Shown: positions 51,826 to 62,266, counted from the first letter of the stretch. The stretch is 64,000 nt of DNA from Bradyrhizobium manausense (GCF_018131105.1 NZ_JAFCJI010000002.1:1240001-1304000); one strand, 5' to 3'. The notes: a model not told the origin generated them from the sequence alone. Numbers and translations are program-made.

Positions 51826-53076
51826 GTGACGGGTTTGAACGTGAAACGCGCAGCAAAACTCCTCATCTGTGCGCTGGTCGTGCTGCCCGCATTCTATGCG
51901 GCCTATCATTTCAGGAATGACATCAAGAATACCAAGCTGCCGTTCGCGCTGCCCTTCATGCAGGCGGCCGAAGCGGAGCGCGGTGTCGCCGCTGCAGCTC
52001 CGCCAAGGCCGCCGGTCGCGGTGAAGGTCGCCGCCGCGAAGGCGGAGGACGTGCCGATCTATCTGACCGGCATCGGCACCATCCAGGCCTACAACACCGT
52101 CAACGTGCAGAGCCGCGTCGACGGCGAGATCGTCCAGATCCTTTTCCAGGAAGGGCAGGACGTCAAACAAGGCGACGTCCTCGCGGTGATCGATCCGCGC
52201 CCGTTCCAGGCCCAGCTCGATCAGCAGGTCGCGGTGCGGCAGAAGGACCAGGCGCTGCTCGACGGCGCCCAGATCGACATGGAGCGCTACGACGCGCTGA
52301 TCCAGAAGGCCGCCGCGATCTCCCGGCAGGTCGTGGACCAGCAACACGCGCTGGTCGAGCAGTACAAGGCGCAAGTCCGAAACGACGACGCGCAGATCGA
52401 ATATGCGCGCACGCAGCTCGGCTTCACCAATATCCGCGCGCCGCTCAGCGGACGTCTCGGCATCCGCCAGGTCGACCAGGGCAACTACGTGCGCGCGGTG
52501 TCGCCGACGACGATCGTCACCGTCACGCAATTACAGCCGATCTCGGTGATCTACACCCTCGCCGCGGTCGCCGTCGGCCAGACCCGGCTCAGCCTCGGCC
52601 AGGCCGAGGCGCCCGTCGTCGCGCTCACCGCCGACAATACGACCGAGCTCGACAAGGGCACGATCACGCTGGTCGACAACCAGGTCGATCAGGCCAGCGG
52701 CACGATCAAGCTGAAGGCGATGTTTCCGAACAAGGCGCTGAAGCTCTGGCCGGGCAATTTCGCCAACGGGCGCATCACGGTGGACACGCGCAAGAACGCG
52801 ATCACGGCGCCGGCGATCGCCGTACGGCACGGGCCGCGCGGCGATTTCGTCTGGATCGCGAAGGCGGACGACACCGCGGCCTTCCGCCCCGTCACGGTCG
52901 GACAGATCTTCGACGGACGCGCACTGATCGACAAGGGCCTCGCCAGGGGCGAGCGCGTCGTCACCGACGGTTATTACCGGTTGGAGAACGGCGCCCGCAT
53001 CACCATCGAGGGCGCGACGCCGACGGCCAAGGCGCAGCCCACCACCCAGCCGCGCTCCGAGCCGCGCGTTGACTGA
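51826..53076 (+). CDS. RND efflux periplasmic adaptor (MdtA-like)
   Basis: 416 residues from GTG 51826; a GTG at 51841 is an alternative and would give five fewer residues. One N-terminal membrane anchor (LLICALVVLPAFYAAY) is followed by the lipoyl halves (VNVQSRVDGEIVQILFQEGQ and FTNIRAPLSGRLGIRQVDQGN), a helical hairpin between them, a beta-barrel domain and a membrane-proximal domain. The Pro-rich C-terminus ends RSEPRVD. It is the first gene of a tripartite pump operon, eight bases before the first permease gene. Confidence 0.92.
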   Translation: MTGLNVKRAAKLLICALVVLPAFYAAYHFRNDIKNTKLPFALPFMQAAEAERGVAAAAPPRPPVAVKVAAAKAEDVPIYLTGIGTIQAYNTVNVQSRVDGEIVQILFQEGQDVKQGDVLAVIDPRPFQAQLDQQVAVRQKDQALLDGAQIDMERYDALIQKAAAISRQVVDQQHALVEQYKAQVRNDDAQIEYARTQLGFTNIRAPLSGRLGIRQVDQGNYVRAVSPTTIVTVTQLQPISVIYTLAAVAVGQTRLSLGQAEAPVVALTADNTTELDKGTITLVDNQVDQASGTIKLKAMFPNKALKLWPGNFANGRITVDTRKNAITAPAIAVRHGPRGDFVWIAKADDTAAFRPVTVGQIFDGRALIDKGLARGERVVTDGYYRLENGARITIEGATPTAKAQPTTQPRSEPRVD

Positions 53077-53084
53077 GGTCCGCC

Positions 53085-56000
53085 ATGTCCGCGCCCTTCA
53101 TCCTCCGGCCGATCGCAACGACGCTGATGATTGTCGCGGTCGTGCTGCTGGGCATGCTCGGCTATCGTGAACTCCCCATCGCGCCGCTGCCGAATGTCGA
53201 CTTCCCCACCATCCAGGTGGTGACGCGCTATCCCGGCGCCTCCGCCACCGTCGTCGCAACCTCGATCACCGCGCCGCTGGAGCATTACTTCGGCACGATC
53301 TCCGGGCTGACCGACATGAGCTCGACCAGCTCCTACGGCTACAGCCAGATCACGCTGCAATTCGATCTCTCGCGCAAGATCGACGCGGCAGCTCAAGACG
53401 TGCAGGCGCGGATCAATGCGTCCGCCGGCTGGATCCCCGTCGAGCAACTGCCGAGCCCGCCGACCTATCGCATGGTCAATCCAGCCGATACGCCGGTGCT
53501 GATCCTCGCGTTGACCTCGAAGACGATGCCGCTGCACGAGGCCAACGATCACGCCGCGACCATCCTGGTGCCGAAGCTGTCGCAGATCTCAGGCGTCGGC
53601 GCGGTCAGCATCGAGGGCGGACAGACCCGGGCGGTGCGTCTGCAGATGAACCCGACCCGGCTCGCCGGGCTCGGAATGTCGCTCGACGACGTTCGTCGCG
53701 GCATCGCCGCCACCACCGCCGACAACCCGAAGGGATCACTGGACGGTCCCCGGCAGGCGTTTCACGTCGACACCAACGACCAGCTTTTCACCGCGGAGGC
53801 CTATCGCGATGCGGTGATCGCCTATCGCAACGGTGCGCCGGTGCTGCTGCGCGATGTCGGCACCGCCATCGACGGCATCGAGGATGCCGAGCAGGCGGCG
53901 TGGTTCCAGGGCGAACGCGCCGTGCTGCTGGACATCCAGCGCCAGCCCGGCGCCAACACAATCGAGGTCGTCAATGCCATCAAGAGCATTTTGCCGAAAC
54001 TCCAGGATTCGCTCCCCGCGGCGCTGAAGATCTCCGTCGTCAGCGACCGCACCACGACGATCCGGGCTGCGATCCACGACGTGCAGTTCACGCTGGTGCT
54101 GACGGTGGCGCTGGTCGTGCTGGTGATCTTCATCTTCCTGCGCAAGCTGTGGGCGACCGTGATCCCGAGCGTCACGCTGCCGGTCTCGCTGGTCGCCACC
54201 TTCGGCGCCATGGCGCTGTGCGGCTTCAGCCTCGACAATCTGTCGCTGATGGCGCTGACCATTGCTTCCGGATTCGTCGTCGACGACGCCATCGTGATGA
54301 TCGAGAACATCGCGCGCTATGTCGAGGACGGCGAGGATCCGCTTCAAGCCGCCCTGAAGGGCGCGCGGCAGATCGGCTTCACCATCGTCTCGCTGACGGT
54401 GTCGCTGATCGCGGTATTCATCCCGCTGCTGCTGATGGGCGGCGTGGTCGGCCGGCTGTTCCGGGAATTCGCGATCACGCTGTCCTTTGCCGTCGTGATC
54501 TCCGGCCTCGTCTCGCTGACGCTGACGCCGATGATGTGCGCGCAGCTGTTGCAACGCGAGGACCCCGATGCGCAGCACGGCTTTTTGTTCCGCCTCAGCG
54601 AGCGCGGCTTCGACGCCTCCGCGAGTTTCTATCTGTGGGGGCTCGACTGGGTGCTGAAGCACCGCAACCTCACGCTGGTCTTCACCGTGCTCACTCTGGT
54701 CGCCACCGGGATGTTCTACGTAGCGATCCCCAAGGGCTTTCTGCCCCTGCAGGACACGGGCCTGCTGATCGGCACGACCGATGCGGCCCAGGACATCTCC
54801 TTTGCGGCGATGGCGGAGCGGCAGCAGCAGCTCGCGGCCGTCATCGCGCGCGATGGCGACGTCGTCACCGTCGGCAGCTTCGTCGGCATCGGCTCCATCA
54901 ACACGACGCTGAACAGCGGCCGGCTCTATATCGATATCGGCAGTCCCGATGCGCGGAAATCGTCCGCCGCGGCCGTGATGGCGCGGCTGCAACACGCGGT
55001 CGAGGGCGTTCACGGTATCACGCTGCATCTGCAGCCGGCGCAGGATCTCCAGATCGAATCGCGCGTCGCACGAACGCAATATCAGTATGCGCTGCAGGAT
55101 CTCGACGAGGACGAGCTTCGGCTCTGGAGCCGGCGCCTGGTCGAGGCGCTGCGCAAGCGGCCGGAGCTCGCCGACGTCGCCGACGACCGCCAGGACGAAG
55201 GCCTGCAGATGTCTGTTACCATCGACCGCCAGCTCGCGGCGAGTTACGGCGTCAGCCTGAACACGATCGACCAGACGCTCTATGACGCTTTCGGGCAGCG
55301 CCAGATCGCAACCGTGTTCGGCCCGCTGACCCAGTATCACGTGATCATCGAGGTCGATCCGGCCCTGCGCAACGATCCTGATATCCTGGGCAAGATCTAC
55401 CTCACCGCCGCAGCGGCCCAGGCCAGCAGCATCGACCAGCAGACCAGCGGCTTCAGCGGCGCCTTCAGCAAGGCTTCAGCGCCGGTGCCGCTGTCGGCCT
55501 TCGCGCGGATCGAGCGGCAACATGCGCCACTGCTGATCTCGCACCAGGGCCTTTTCCCGGCCACGACGATCTCGTTCAATCTCGCCGAGGGTGTGTCGCT
55601 GAGCCACGCGACGGAGGCGCTGCGCCAGACCGAGCGCGAGATCGGATTGCCTGAAGCGGTCACGACCAGGCTGATCGGCACGGCGGCGGAGTTCGCCAAT
55701 TCGCTTGCGGACGAGAAGTGGCTGCTGCTCGCTGCGATCGTGACGGTCTATCTGATCCTCGGCATGCTCTATGAGAGCTACATTCATCCGATCACGATCC
55801 TGTCGACCTTGCCGTCGGCGGGCATCGGGGCGCTGCTGGCGCTGATGCTGTACCGGCAGGATCTCAATCTGATCTCGCTGATCGGCATCATCCTCCTCAT
55901 CGGCATCGTCAAGAAGAACGCCATCATGATGGTGGACTTCGCGCTCGCCGCCGAACGCGAGGACGGCGCCTCCTCGTTCGACGCCATCAGGCAGGCCTGC

Positions 56001-56267
56001 ATCCTTCGCTTCCGCCCGATCATGATGACGACGATGGCGGCGCTGTTCGGCGCATTGCCGCTTGCGATCGGTGCCGGCACCGGCTCGGAGCTGCGCCAGC
56101 CGCTCGGCATCGCCATCGTGGGCGGCCTGATCGTCTCCCAGGTGCTCACGCTCTATACGACCCCCGTCGTCTATCTGGCGTTCGCCTCGCTGCGCACCCG
56201 GTTCGGATGGCGATCGGCATCCGCAGATGATGTGGCGCTCCCTCGAGCGGAACGGCCGATCTCGTGA
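53085..56267 (+). CDS. RND efflux permease (MdtB-like)
   Basis: A 1060-residue inner-membrane RND transporter of the HAE family with 12 predicted membrane segments and two large periplasmic loops. The N-terminal FILRPIATTLMIVAVVLLGMLGYRELP is typical, and the TM4 proton-relay motif GFVVDDAIVMIENI near residue 400 carries the Asp pair. The second-half motif KKNAIMMVDFAL is also present. It works with the adaptor upstream and, probably as a mixed trimer like MdtBC, with the permease encoded next. The stop overlaps the next start (GTGA). Confidence 0.94.
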   Translation: MSAPFILRPIATTLMIVAVVLLGMLGYRELPIAPLPNVDFPTIQVVTRYPGASATVVATSITAPLEHYFGTISGLTDMSSTSSYGYSQITLQFDLSRKIDAAAQDVQARINASAGWIPVEQLPSPPTYRMVNPADTPVLILALTSKTMPLHEANDHAATILVPKLSQISGVGAVSIEGGQTRAVRLQMNPTRLAGLGMSLDDVRRGIAATTADNPKGSLDGPRQAFHVDTNDQLFTAEAYRDAVIAYRNGAPVLLRDVGTAIDGIEDAEQAAWFQGERAVLLDIQRQPGANTIEVVNAIKSILPKLQDSLPAALKISVVSDRTTTIRAAIHDVQFTLVLTVALVVLVIFIFLRKLWATVIPSVTLPVSLVATFGAMALCGFSLDNLSLMALTIASGFVVDDAIVMIENIARYVEDGEDPLQAALKGARQIGFTIVSLTVSLIAVFIPLLLMGGVVGRLFREFAITLSFAVVISGLVSLTLTPMMCAQLLQREDPDAQHGFLFRLSERGFDASASFYLWGLDWVLKHRNLTLVFTVLTLVATGMFYVAIPKGFLPLQDTGLLIGTTDAAQDISFAAMAERQQQLAAVIARDGDVVTVGSFVGIGSINTTLNSGRLYIDIGSPDARKSSAAAVMARLQHAVEGVHGITLHLQPAQDLQIESRVARTQYQYALQDLDEDELRLWSRRLVEALRKRPELADVADDRQDEGLQMSVTIDRQLAASYGVSLNTIDQTLYDAFGQRQIATVFGPLTQYHVIIEVDPALRNDPDILGKIYLTAAAAQASSIDQQTSGFSGAFSKASAPVPLSAFARIERQHAPLLISHQGLFPATTISFNLAEGVSLSHATEALRQTEREIGLPEAVTTRLIGTAAEFANSLADEKWLLLAAIVTVYLILGMLYESYIHPITILSTLPSAGIGALLALMLYRQDLNLISLIGIILLIGIVKKNAIMMVDFALAAEREDGASSFDAIRQACILRFRPIMMTTMAALFGALPLAIGAGTGSELRQPLGIAIVGGLIVSQVLTLYTTPVVYLAFASLRTRFGWRSASADDVALPRAERPIS

Positions 56268-59200
56268 GCATCACCGCACAATTCGTGCTGCGACCGGTGG
56301 CGACGACGCTGCTGATGATCGGCGTGTTCCTGCTCGGCTGCGTCGCCTATTTCCGTCTGCCGATCGCCTCGCTCCCGGCGGTGGAGCGACCCACCATCGG
56401 GATCTTCGCGCCATTTCCCGGCGCGAGCCCGGCGACCGTGGCGAACGCGCTGGCGCAGCCGCTCGAGACAACGCTCGCGCTGATTCCGGGCGTGACGGAA
56501 ATCACCTCCTTCAGCGCCATGGGCGGCACCAGCATCACGGTGCAGTTCGAGCTCTCCGTCGATCTCGATGCCGCCGCCGGCGCGGTCCAGGCCGCGATCA
56601 ACTCGGCCGGGCCCAACCTGCCGAAGGGACCGTGGCCGCCGACCTATTGGAAGGCCAACCCGGCGGGCCCCGCGGTCGTCGCGCTCGCGCTGACCAGCGA
56701 CGTGTTCACACCAGGCGAGGTCTACAGCCTCGCCGACGGCGTGATCTCGCCGAAGCTGTCGCAACTGCCGGGCGTGGCGCGGATCATCGTCAGCGGCGCC
56801 GAGCGAAGCGCGGTGCGCATCCAGGTGTCTCCGGGGCGCCTCGCCGCCATGAACCTGTCGCTAGAATCTGCGCGCGTCGCCGTCCTCAACGCATCGCAGA
56901 ACCTGCCGAAGGGCGCAGTCTCGGTCGACGGCCAGCGCCTCACCATCGAAGCCAACGACCAGCTGCTCCAGGCCTCCGAATATCGCGACATCGTGCTGGC
57001 CTGGCGCAACGGCGCCCCGGTCAGGCTCGGCGACGTCGCTGATGTGACCGACAGCGTCATCAACAACCGCCTCGCCGGCTGGTACGGCACCGAGCGCGGC
57101 ATCGTCCTGTTCGTCTACAAGCAGTCAGACGCCAACATCGTCGAGACCGTCGATGCGATCAAGGCCGAGCTGCCGGAGATCCAGCTCTGGCTGCCGCCCG
57201 GCATCAAGCTGCATACGGTCTATGACCGCACCACGCTGATCCGCGCTGCGGTGAACGACGTCAAGCTCACGCTCGTGATCGCCTCGGTGCTCGTCGTGCT
57301 CGTCATCGCGCTGTTCCTCAGGCGGTTCTGGGCCACCGTGATCCCGAGCGTCACGATCCCCGTCTCGCTGGCCGCGACCCTGTTCGTGATGAGCCTCTGC
57401 GGCTTCAGCCTGGACAATCTGTCGCTGATGGCGCTGACCATCGCCGCCGGCTTCGTGGTGGACGACGCCATCGTCATGATCGAGAACATCATCCGCCGGA
57501 TGTCCGAGGGCGAGCCGGCACTGCAGGCCGCCATCAATGGCGCCCGCCAGATGGCGTTCACGGTCGTCGCCATCACCGTCGCCCTGATCGCGGCGCTGAT
57601 CCCGATCCTGTTCATGCCCGACGTCGTCGGGCGCTATTTCCGCGAGTTCGGCGTGACGCTGGTTGTCGCCATCGTGTCTTCGGCGGCGATCTCGCTGACG
57701 CTGACGCCGATGATGTGCGGGCATCTGCTCGATCGCGGCCGGCAGCGGCTGCACAACCCCGAAGCGGATCCCGGACGCCGCACGTTTTATACCCGCAGCC
57801 TCGACTGGACGCTGCGCCGCCGCTTCCTCACCGCCTTGATGATCACCGCGCTGACGGGCGCCAGCATCTGGCTCTATCTGCAACTGCCGAAGGGTTTCAT
57901 GCCGACCCAGGACACCGGCGTGATGTTCGTGCGAACCATTGCCCCCTCGAACATCTCGTTCCTGTCCATGGAGGACCGGCAGCGCGCCGTCGGCGCAGTG
58001 ATCCTCGAGGACCCCGCGATCTCAGGTCTGACGTCCTTCATCGGCGAGGGCAATGGCAACGCGCTCAGCGTCGGGCAGATGCTGGTCGCGCTGAAGCCGC
58101 CCGAAATACGAAAGCTGTCGATCCAGCAGGTGATCGCGCGATTGCGCCAGCGCATGAACAGGATCGACGGCGTCCGGGTCTTCTTCGTGCCGCTGCAGGA
58201 TCTCAATCTCGGCGTTCAGTCCGGCGGTTCGCGCTATCAGTATACGCTCTGGGGTATCGACGAGGAACAGGTGATGCGCGCTGCGGAAAACATGATCCGC
58301 CGCGTCCGCGGCATTCCTGAGATTATCGACGTCATCGCGAGCTGGGAGACCGGAGGCCTCCAGGCCGGCCTGACCATCGACCGCCTGCGCGCCGCGATGC
58401 TCGGCGTCACGCCTGTGGCGGTCGACAACACGCTCAACGACGCCTTTGGCCAGCGCCAGGTCAATCTGCTGTTCCTTCCGACCAATTATTCGCGCGTGAT
58501 CTTCGAGGTCGAGCCGCAGGCGGCAACCGGCCCCGACTCCATGAGCCAGATCTACGTGCCCAGCGCCAGCGGCAAAGCGGTGCCGCTCACCGCCTTGACC
58601 CGGCCGCAGCGCGCGCACGCGGCGATGTGGGTCCGTCACAGCGCGCAGTTTCCGGCCGCGACGATTTCGTTCGACATCAAGCCCGGCACCTCGATCGGCG
58701 ACGCGATTGCCTCGATCCGCAAGGAAGAAGCCGCGGCAAAACTCCCTGATGACATCAAGGCGGAATTCCGCGGCGAGGCCAAGGAAGCGGACAAGTCGAT
58801 CGTCAAGCAGGCCGCGCTGTTCGCGGCGGCCCTGATCGCGATCTACATCGCGCTCGGCATGCTCTACGAGAGCTATGTCCATCCGCTGACCATTCTCTCG
58901 ACCTTGCCGCCGACCGCGTTCGGCGCGCTGGTGGCGCTGTGGGCGACGGGAACGCAGTTCACGCTGGTGACCACGATCGCCTGCATCCTGCTGGTCGGCA
59001 TGGTGATGAAGAACGCCATCATGATGGTGGACTACGCCCTCGATGCGGAGCGGCATCGCGGCCTCGATCCCCGCGAGGCCATCCTGCTCGCGGCACGGCT
59101 GCGGGCGCGGCCGATCACCATGACGATGCTGGCCGCATTCCTCAGCGCCGTCCCGATCGCCTTCGGCACCGGCCCCGGCTTCGAGATCCGCCAGCCGCTC

Positions 59201-59368
59201 GGCATCACCATCATGGGCGGCCTCGTCGTGGCGCAGCTGTTCACGCTCTACTCGACGCCGGCGATGTATTTGATCCTCGACAGGCTGCGGCGGCGGAAGA
59301 AGGTGGCCGCGGAACGGACGCGCGCTGCCCGCGGTGCCGCGGAGGCGCCGTCGCGAGGCCGGGCCTGA
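56264..59368 (+). CDS. RND efflux permease (MdtC-like)
   Basis: A 1034-residue RND transporter starting at a GTG that overlaps the previous stop by four bases. Membrane and loop layout match the first permease. The TM4 motif GFVVDDAIVMIENI is intact, as is MKNAIMMVDYAL. Two different permeases with one adaptor is the MdtABC arrangement, in which MdtB and MdtC form heterotrimers (family knowledge). No outer-membrane channel gene follows, so a TolC-like protein encoded elsewhere must be used. The C-terminus is rich in Arg and Ala. Confidence 0.94.
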   Translation: MSITAQFVLRPVATTLLMIGVFLLGCVAYFRLPIASLPAVERPTIGIFAPFPGASPATVANALAQPLETTLALIPGVTEITSFSAMGGTSITVQFELSVDLDAAAGAVQAAINSAGPNLPKGPWPPTYWKANPAGPAVVALALTSDVFTPGEVYSLADGVISPKLSQLPGVARIIVSGAERSAVRIQVSPGRLAAMNLSLESARVAVLNASQNLPKGAVSVDGQRLTIEANDQLLQASEYRDIVLAWRNGAPVRLGDVADVTDSVINNRLAGWYGTERGIVLFVYKQSDANIVETVDAIKAELPEIQLWLPPGIKLHTVYDRTTLIRAAVNDVKLTLVIASVLVVLVIALFLRRFWATVIPSVTIPVSLAATLFVMSLCGFSLDNLSLMALTIAAGFVVDDAIVMIENIIRRMSEGEPALQAAINGARQMAFTVVAITVALIAALIPILFMPDVVGRYFREFGVTLVVAIVSSAAISLTLTPMMCGHLLDRGRQRLHNPEADPGRRTFYTRSLDWTLRRRFLTALMITALTGASIWLYLQLPKGFMPTQDTGVMFVRTIAPSNISFLSMEDRQRAVGAVILEDPAISGLTSFIGEGNGNALSVGQMLVALKPPEIRKLSIQQVIARLRQRMNRIDGVRVFFVPLQDLNLGVQSGGSRYQYTLWGIDEEQVMRAAENMIRRVRGIPEIIDVIASWETGGLQAGLTIDRLRAAMLGVTPVAVDNTLNDAFGQRQVNLLFLPTNYSRVIFEVEPQAATGPDSMSQIYVPSASGKAVPLTALTRPQRAHAAMWVRHSAQFPAATISFDIKPGTSIGDAIASIRKEEAAAKLPDDIKAEFRGEAKEADKSIVKQAALFAAALIAIYIALGMLYESYVHPLTILSTLPPTAFGALVALWATGTQFTLVTTIACILLVGMVMKNAIMMVDYALDAERHRGLDPREAILLAARLRARPITMTMLAAFLSAVPIAFGTGPGFEIRQPLGITIMGGLVVAQLFTLYSTPAMYLILDRLRRRKKVAAERTRAARGAAEAPSRGRA

Positions 59369-59483
59369 CGTGATCGTGGCCGCCATCATTTGCCGCATGC
59401 ACGCGGGCATATAGAGTTCGTTAACGCAGCAGCCCTAGCCTTTAAGGACTTGGGCAAAATCGCGACATGCTGCCGGATCGTCG

Positions 59484-60425
59484 ATGAGAGAAGACCATGC
59501 TACCTCGACTTTGCCGGATGAGGTTCGCGTACGACTCTATGATCAGGCCCTCAATGCCGCCCGCATCGGCGCCTGGGAGTGTGAACTCGAGACGGAGCGC
59601 CTGAGCTGGACTCAAGGCGTCTACGACATCTTCGGCTATCCAGCGGGCAACCCGCTGCGGCGCGCCAACATCGTCGATCTCTACATCGACGAATCCCGGC
59701 GCAGCATGGAACTCGCACGCGCCGAGGTCATCCGGACCGGTTGCCCTGTTACGCTCGACACCGAGATCAGAACCTGGCGCGGCGAAAAGCGCTGGATGCG
59801 CCTCTCGATCAACGCAGTGCGAGAGGGCGGACGACCGCTGCGGATCTTCGGCTCCAAGCAGGACATCACTTCCGACCGGCAAGCAATAGAGAACCTGCGG
59901 CAGCAAGCCGAGACCGATCCATTGACGGGGCTGGCCAATCGTTCCGTTTTTCAGGCCGGCTATCGCGAGGTGATCAACGACAGCCTGAATCATGGCTTCG
60001 CGTCGGCGCTCGTTCTGATCGATCTCGACGGCTTCAAGGAGCTCAACGATACGTTCGGCCATCTGGCTGGCGACGCATGCCTGTGCGAGGTCGCGCAGCG
60101 TTTGCGGCGGGCGTTCCACAATGCCGGCCTGGTCGGCCGGCTCGGTGGCGACGAATTCGCGATTATCCTGCGCGCGCCGACGGACCCTGCGCGGATCGCA
60201 CGCGTGCTGCAGCAGACCGTCAAGATGTTGAGCCGCCCGCTGTTCTGGAACGGTCTTCGCCTCGAAGTCAGCGCCTCGATCGGAGCCGCCCTGGTTGGCC
60301 GCCCGCATCGCCGGCGGATCGTCGAATTGTTCGCGGAGGCCGATATTGCGCTCTATGACGCAAAGGCCGCCGGCCGCAACCGGGTCCATCTGATCGGGGA
60401 TGAAAAGCGCAACCTGGCAGCCTAG
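59484..60425 (+). CDS. PAS-GGDEF diguanylate cyclase
   Basis: A 313-residue cytoplasmic protein. A PAS domain covers about residues 20-130 (NAARIGAWECELETERLSW, FGSKQDITSDRQ) and a GGDEF domain about 140-305. The active-site loop is an intact GGDEF in LVGRLGGDEFAII, with the metal Asp in VLIDLDGFKELND, so the enzyme should make cyclic di-GMP. The RxxD inhibitory site normally found five residues before GGDEF is absent, so product inhibition through that site is not expected. The PAS ligand is unknown. Confidence 0.92.
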   Translation: MREDHATSTLPDEVRVRLYDQALNAARIGAWECELETERLSWTQGVYDIFGYPAGNPLRRANIVDLYIDESRRSMELARAEVIRTGCPVTLDTEIRTWRGEKRWMRLSINAVREGGRPLRIFGSKQDITSDRQAIENLRQQAETDPLTGLANRSVFQAGYREVINDSLNHGFASALVLIDLDGFKELNDTFGHLAGDACLCEVAQRLRRAFHNAGLVGRLGGDEFAIILRAPTDPARIARVLQQTVKMLSRPLFWNGLRLEVSASIGAALVGRPHRRRIVELFAEADIALYDAKAAGRNRVHLIGDEKRNLAA

Positions 60426-60437
60426 AGCAGGTTGGAA

Positions 60438-60514
60438 TGGCGCGCCCGGAACGATTCGAACGTCCGACCCTCAGATTCGTAGTCTGATGCTCTATCCAGC
60501 TGAGCTACGGGCGC
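60438..60514 (-). tRNA. tRNA-Arg (anticodon ACG)
   Basis: On the minus strand the 77-nt gene runs from 60514 to 60438. The acceptor stem GCGCCCG pairs with CGGGCGC, followed by discriminator G and an encoded CCA. The D arm contains AGCTCAGCTGGATAGAGC, the anticodon arm is TCAGA-CTACGAA-TCTGA with anticodon ACG, and the T loop is GTTCGAATC. All arms pair well. The A34 would be converted to inosine by TadA to read CGN codons. Confidence 0.96.
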
Positions 60515-60640
60515 GTTTTTCGCTGATCATGCGGGCTAGGCCCGCACGCAGCCTCCGGACAGCGCCGGAGGGGTGCGAAAGAGCGCTCTGACTATCCGCT
60601 CTTGCCCCTGTTGGCAAGGTCCGGGATGGCGGTATTTTTC

Positions 60641-60716
60641 GCGAGCCCGGAATCCATAACCGCCAGCCAGAATTATGGATTCCGGGCCCGGCCCCTTGGG
60701 CCGTCCCGGAATGACG
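60641..60716. repeat. Palindromic intergenic repeat
   Basis: CCCGGAATCCATAA (60646-60659) and TTATGGATTCCGGG (60673-60686) are perfect 14-bp arms. A second, GC-rich palindrome overlaps the right arm and ends near CCCGGAATGACG. From memory this is another dispersed Bradyrhizobium-type element. It lies between the tRNA and histidine kinase genes. Confidence 0.7.
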
Positions 60717-60742
60717 AGAGACTGTCGGTCTTTGGCCGAGCC

Positions 60743-62266
60743 TTACGCCCGCTGCCGCTCGTTGCGGATGGAGAGGAGTTCCACGGGGCGGTCGGGGATG
60801 ACGATCCGGAAGGTGGCACCGATGGTGCCTTCGACCAGATGGATGTCGCCGCCATGGGCGCGGACCAGCTCGGCGGCGATCGCGAGGCCGAGCCCGCTGC
60901 CGCCGGGGCGGCCGGAGGTCTGGAACGCCTCGAACAGATGCTCCCGGGTCTTCTGAGGCACGCCGGGGCCGGTATCGGAGACCTCCAGGATGGCGACGCC
61001 GCCTTCGCGTTTGCCGGTGATCCGGATCTGCTGCGGGCCGCCGTCGCCGGAGGCGTGGCTCTCCAGCGCCTGGGCGGCATTGCGCACCAGATTGAGCAGC
61101 ACACGGAACAGCTGGTCGGGATCGGCATCGACCGCGAGCCCGCGCTCGATCGCGGCGACCCAGGCGATCGAGACGTCGTTGGCAAGGCCCGCGGTCTCGC
61201 GCACCTCGAGAACGACGGGCTCGATCATCATCATGCGACGGTCCGGCGCAGCCTCCTGGGCACGGCCGTAGGACAGCGTCGACTGGCAGAAGGCGATGGC
61301 GCGCTCGAGCGAGCGCACGAGCTTTGGCGCGAAACGCTGCACGCGCGGATCGGGCACGCTGGCGAGCTGATCCGACAGCAGCTGCGCCGAGGCCAGCAGA
61401 TTGCGCAGATCATGATTGATCTTGGAGACGGCAAGGCCAAGCGCTGCGAGCCGGCTCTTCTGATTCAGCATCGACATCAGGTCGCGCTGCATGTCCGACA
61501 ATTCGCGCTCGGCGACGCCGATTTCGTCGCTGCGCTGGCTCGGCACGATGATCCGCGCCGAGCTTTCGGGGTTTTCGTGGAAGCCGACCAGACTCGCGGT
61601 CAGCCGCCGCATCGGCCGCACGAACAGATAATGGAGCGCGAGATAGACGAGGCCCGCGGTCAAAACGCCGATGATCAGCGCAACCACCACAACGTTACGG
61701 GAGAAGCGGTACATCGACTGCCGCAGCGGCAGATCGTCGGTCACGATCTCGATGAACTGGGCATTGCCGACGCCCGGGCCGACGATGCGGATCGGCTGGT
61801 TGCCGGTCTCCAGCATCATCCGGAACGAGCCGGTGATCGCTTCCCATGCCGTCATGTCGCGCAGGTCGATGTCGTGCTCGATCGTGGCAGGCAGATTGTC
61901 GCTGGCGAGCAGGCGGCGCTGCTGGCCCATCTTGATCGCCACCGCACGCGCATTGATGCTTTTCAGGATCTGCCGCGACAGCGAATCCGGCACCATGCCG
62001 AGTGGCGCCGCATCGAGCACCAGTGCCGCCGTGTTGGCGGCGGCAACGCGGTCGTTGAGCCGGTTGACCCAGAAGTTCGCGATGGCCGGGACATAGAGCA
62101 GCACGGCCGCGATCATCACCAGGGGGACGGTCAGCAACAGCAGCTTTCCGGACAGGCCAAGCCCGTCCGGCCCGCGGGACCGCGTCGCCGGCTGGTCCGC
62201 CGGCCGATCCGGATCCGGATCTCGATCCAAATCCTGGCTCGGCTGCTGGAGGTCTGTCGCTACCAC
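60743..62266 (-). CDS. HAMP-domain sensor histidine kinase (orphan)
   Basis: 507 residues from a GTG at 62266. A charged Asp/Pro-rich N-terminus precedes TM1 (about residues 43-65). An extracytoplasmic sensor of about 110 residues, TM2 (about 175-200, VVVVALIIGVLTAGLVYLAL) and a HAMP region follow. The dimerisation helix has the phospho-acceptor His in VSKINHDLRNLLAS (about residue 300). The ATPase has the N box NLVRNAAQAL, DTGPGVP and GGSGLGLAI. No response regulator gene is adjacent, so its partner is elsewhere. It is divergent from rpmH. Confidence 0.92.
   Translation of the reverse strand: MVATDLQQPSQDLDRDPDPDRPADQPATRSRGPDGLGLSGKLLLLTVPLVMIAAVLLYVPAIANFWVNRLNDRVAAANTAALVLDAAPLGMVPDSLSRQILKSINARAVAIKMGQQRRLLASDNLPATIEHDIDLRDMTAWEAITGSFRMMLETGNQPIRIVGPGVGNAQFIEIVTDDLPLRQSMYRFSRNVVVVALIIGVLTAGLVYLALHYLFVRPMRRLTASLVGFHENPESSARIIVPSQRSDEIGVAERELSDMQRDLMSMLNQKSRLAALGLAVSKINHDLRNLLASAQLLSDQLASVPDPRVQRFAPKLVRSLERAIAFCQSTLSYGRAQEAAPDRRMMMIEPVVLEVRETAGLANDVSIAWVAAIERGLAVDADPDQLFRVLLNLVRNAAQALESHASGDGGPQQIRITGKREGGVAILEVSDTGPGVPQKTREHLFEAFQTSGRPGGSGLGLAIAAELVRAHGGDIHLVEGTIGATFRIVIPDRPVELLSIRNERQRA

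Noticed and set aside
53736..55340. Minus-strand open frame of 534 codons across the first RND permease gene
   Set aside because: Shadow frame rich in Arg, Asp and His, without any domain.
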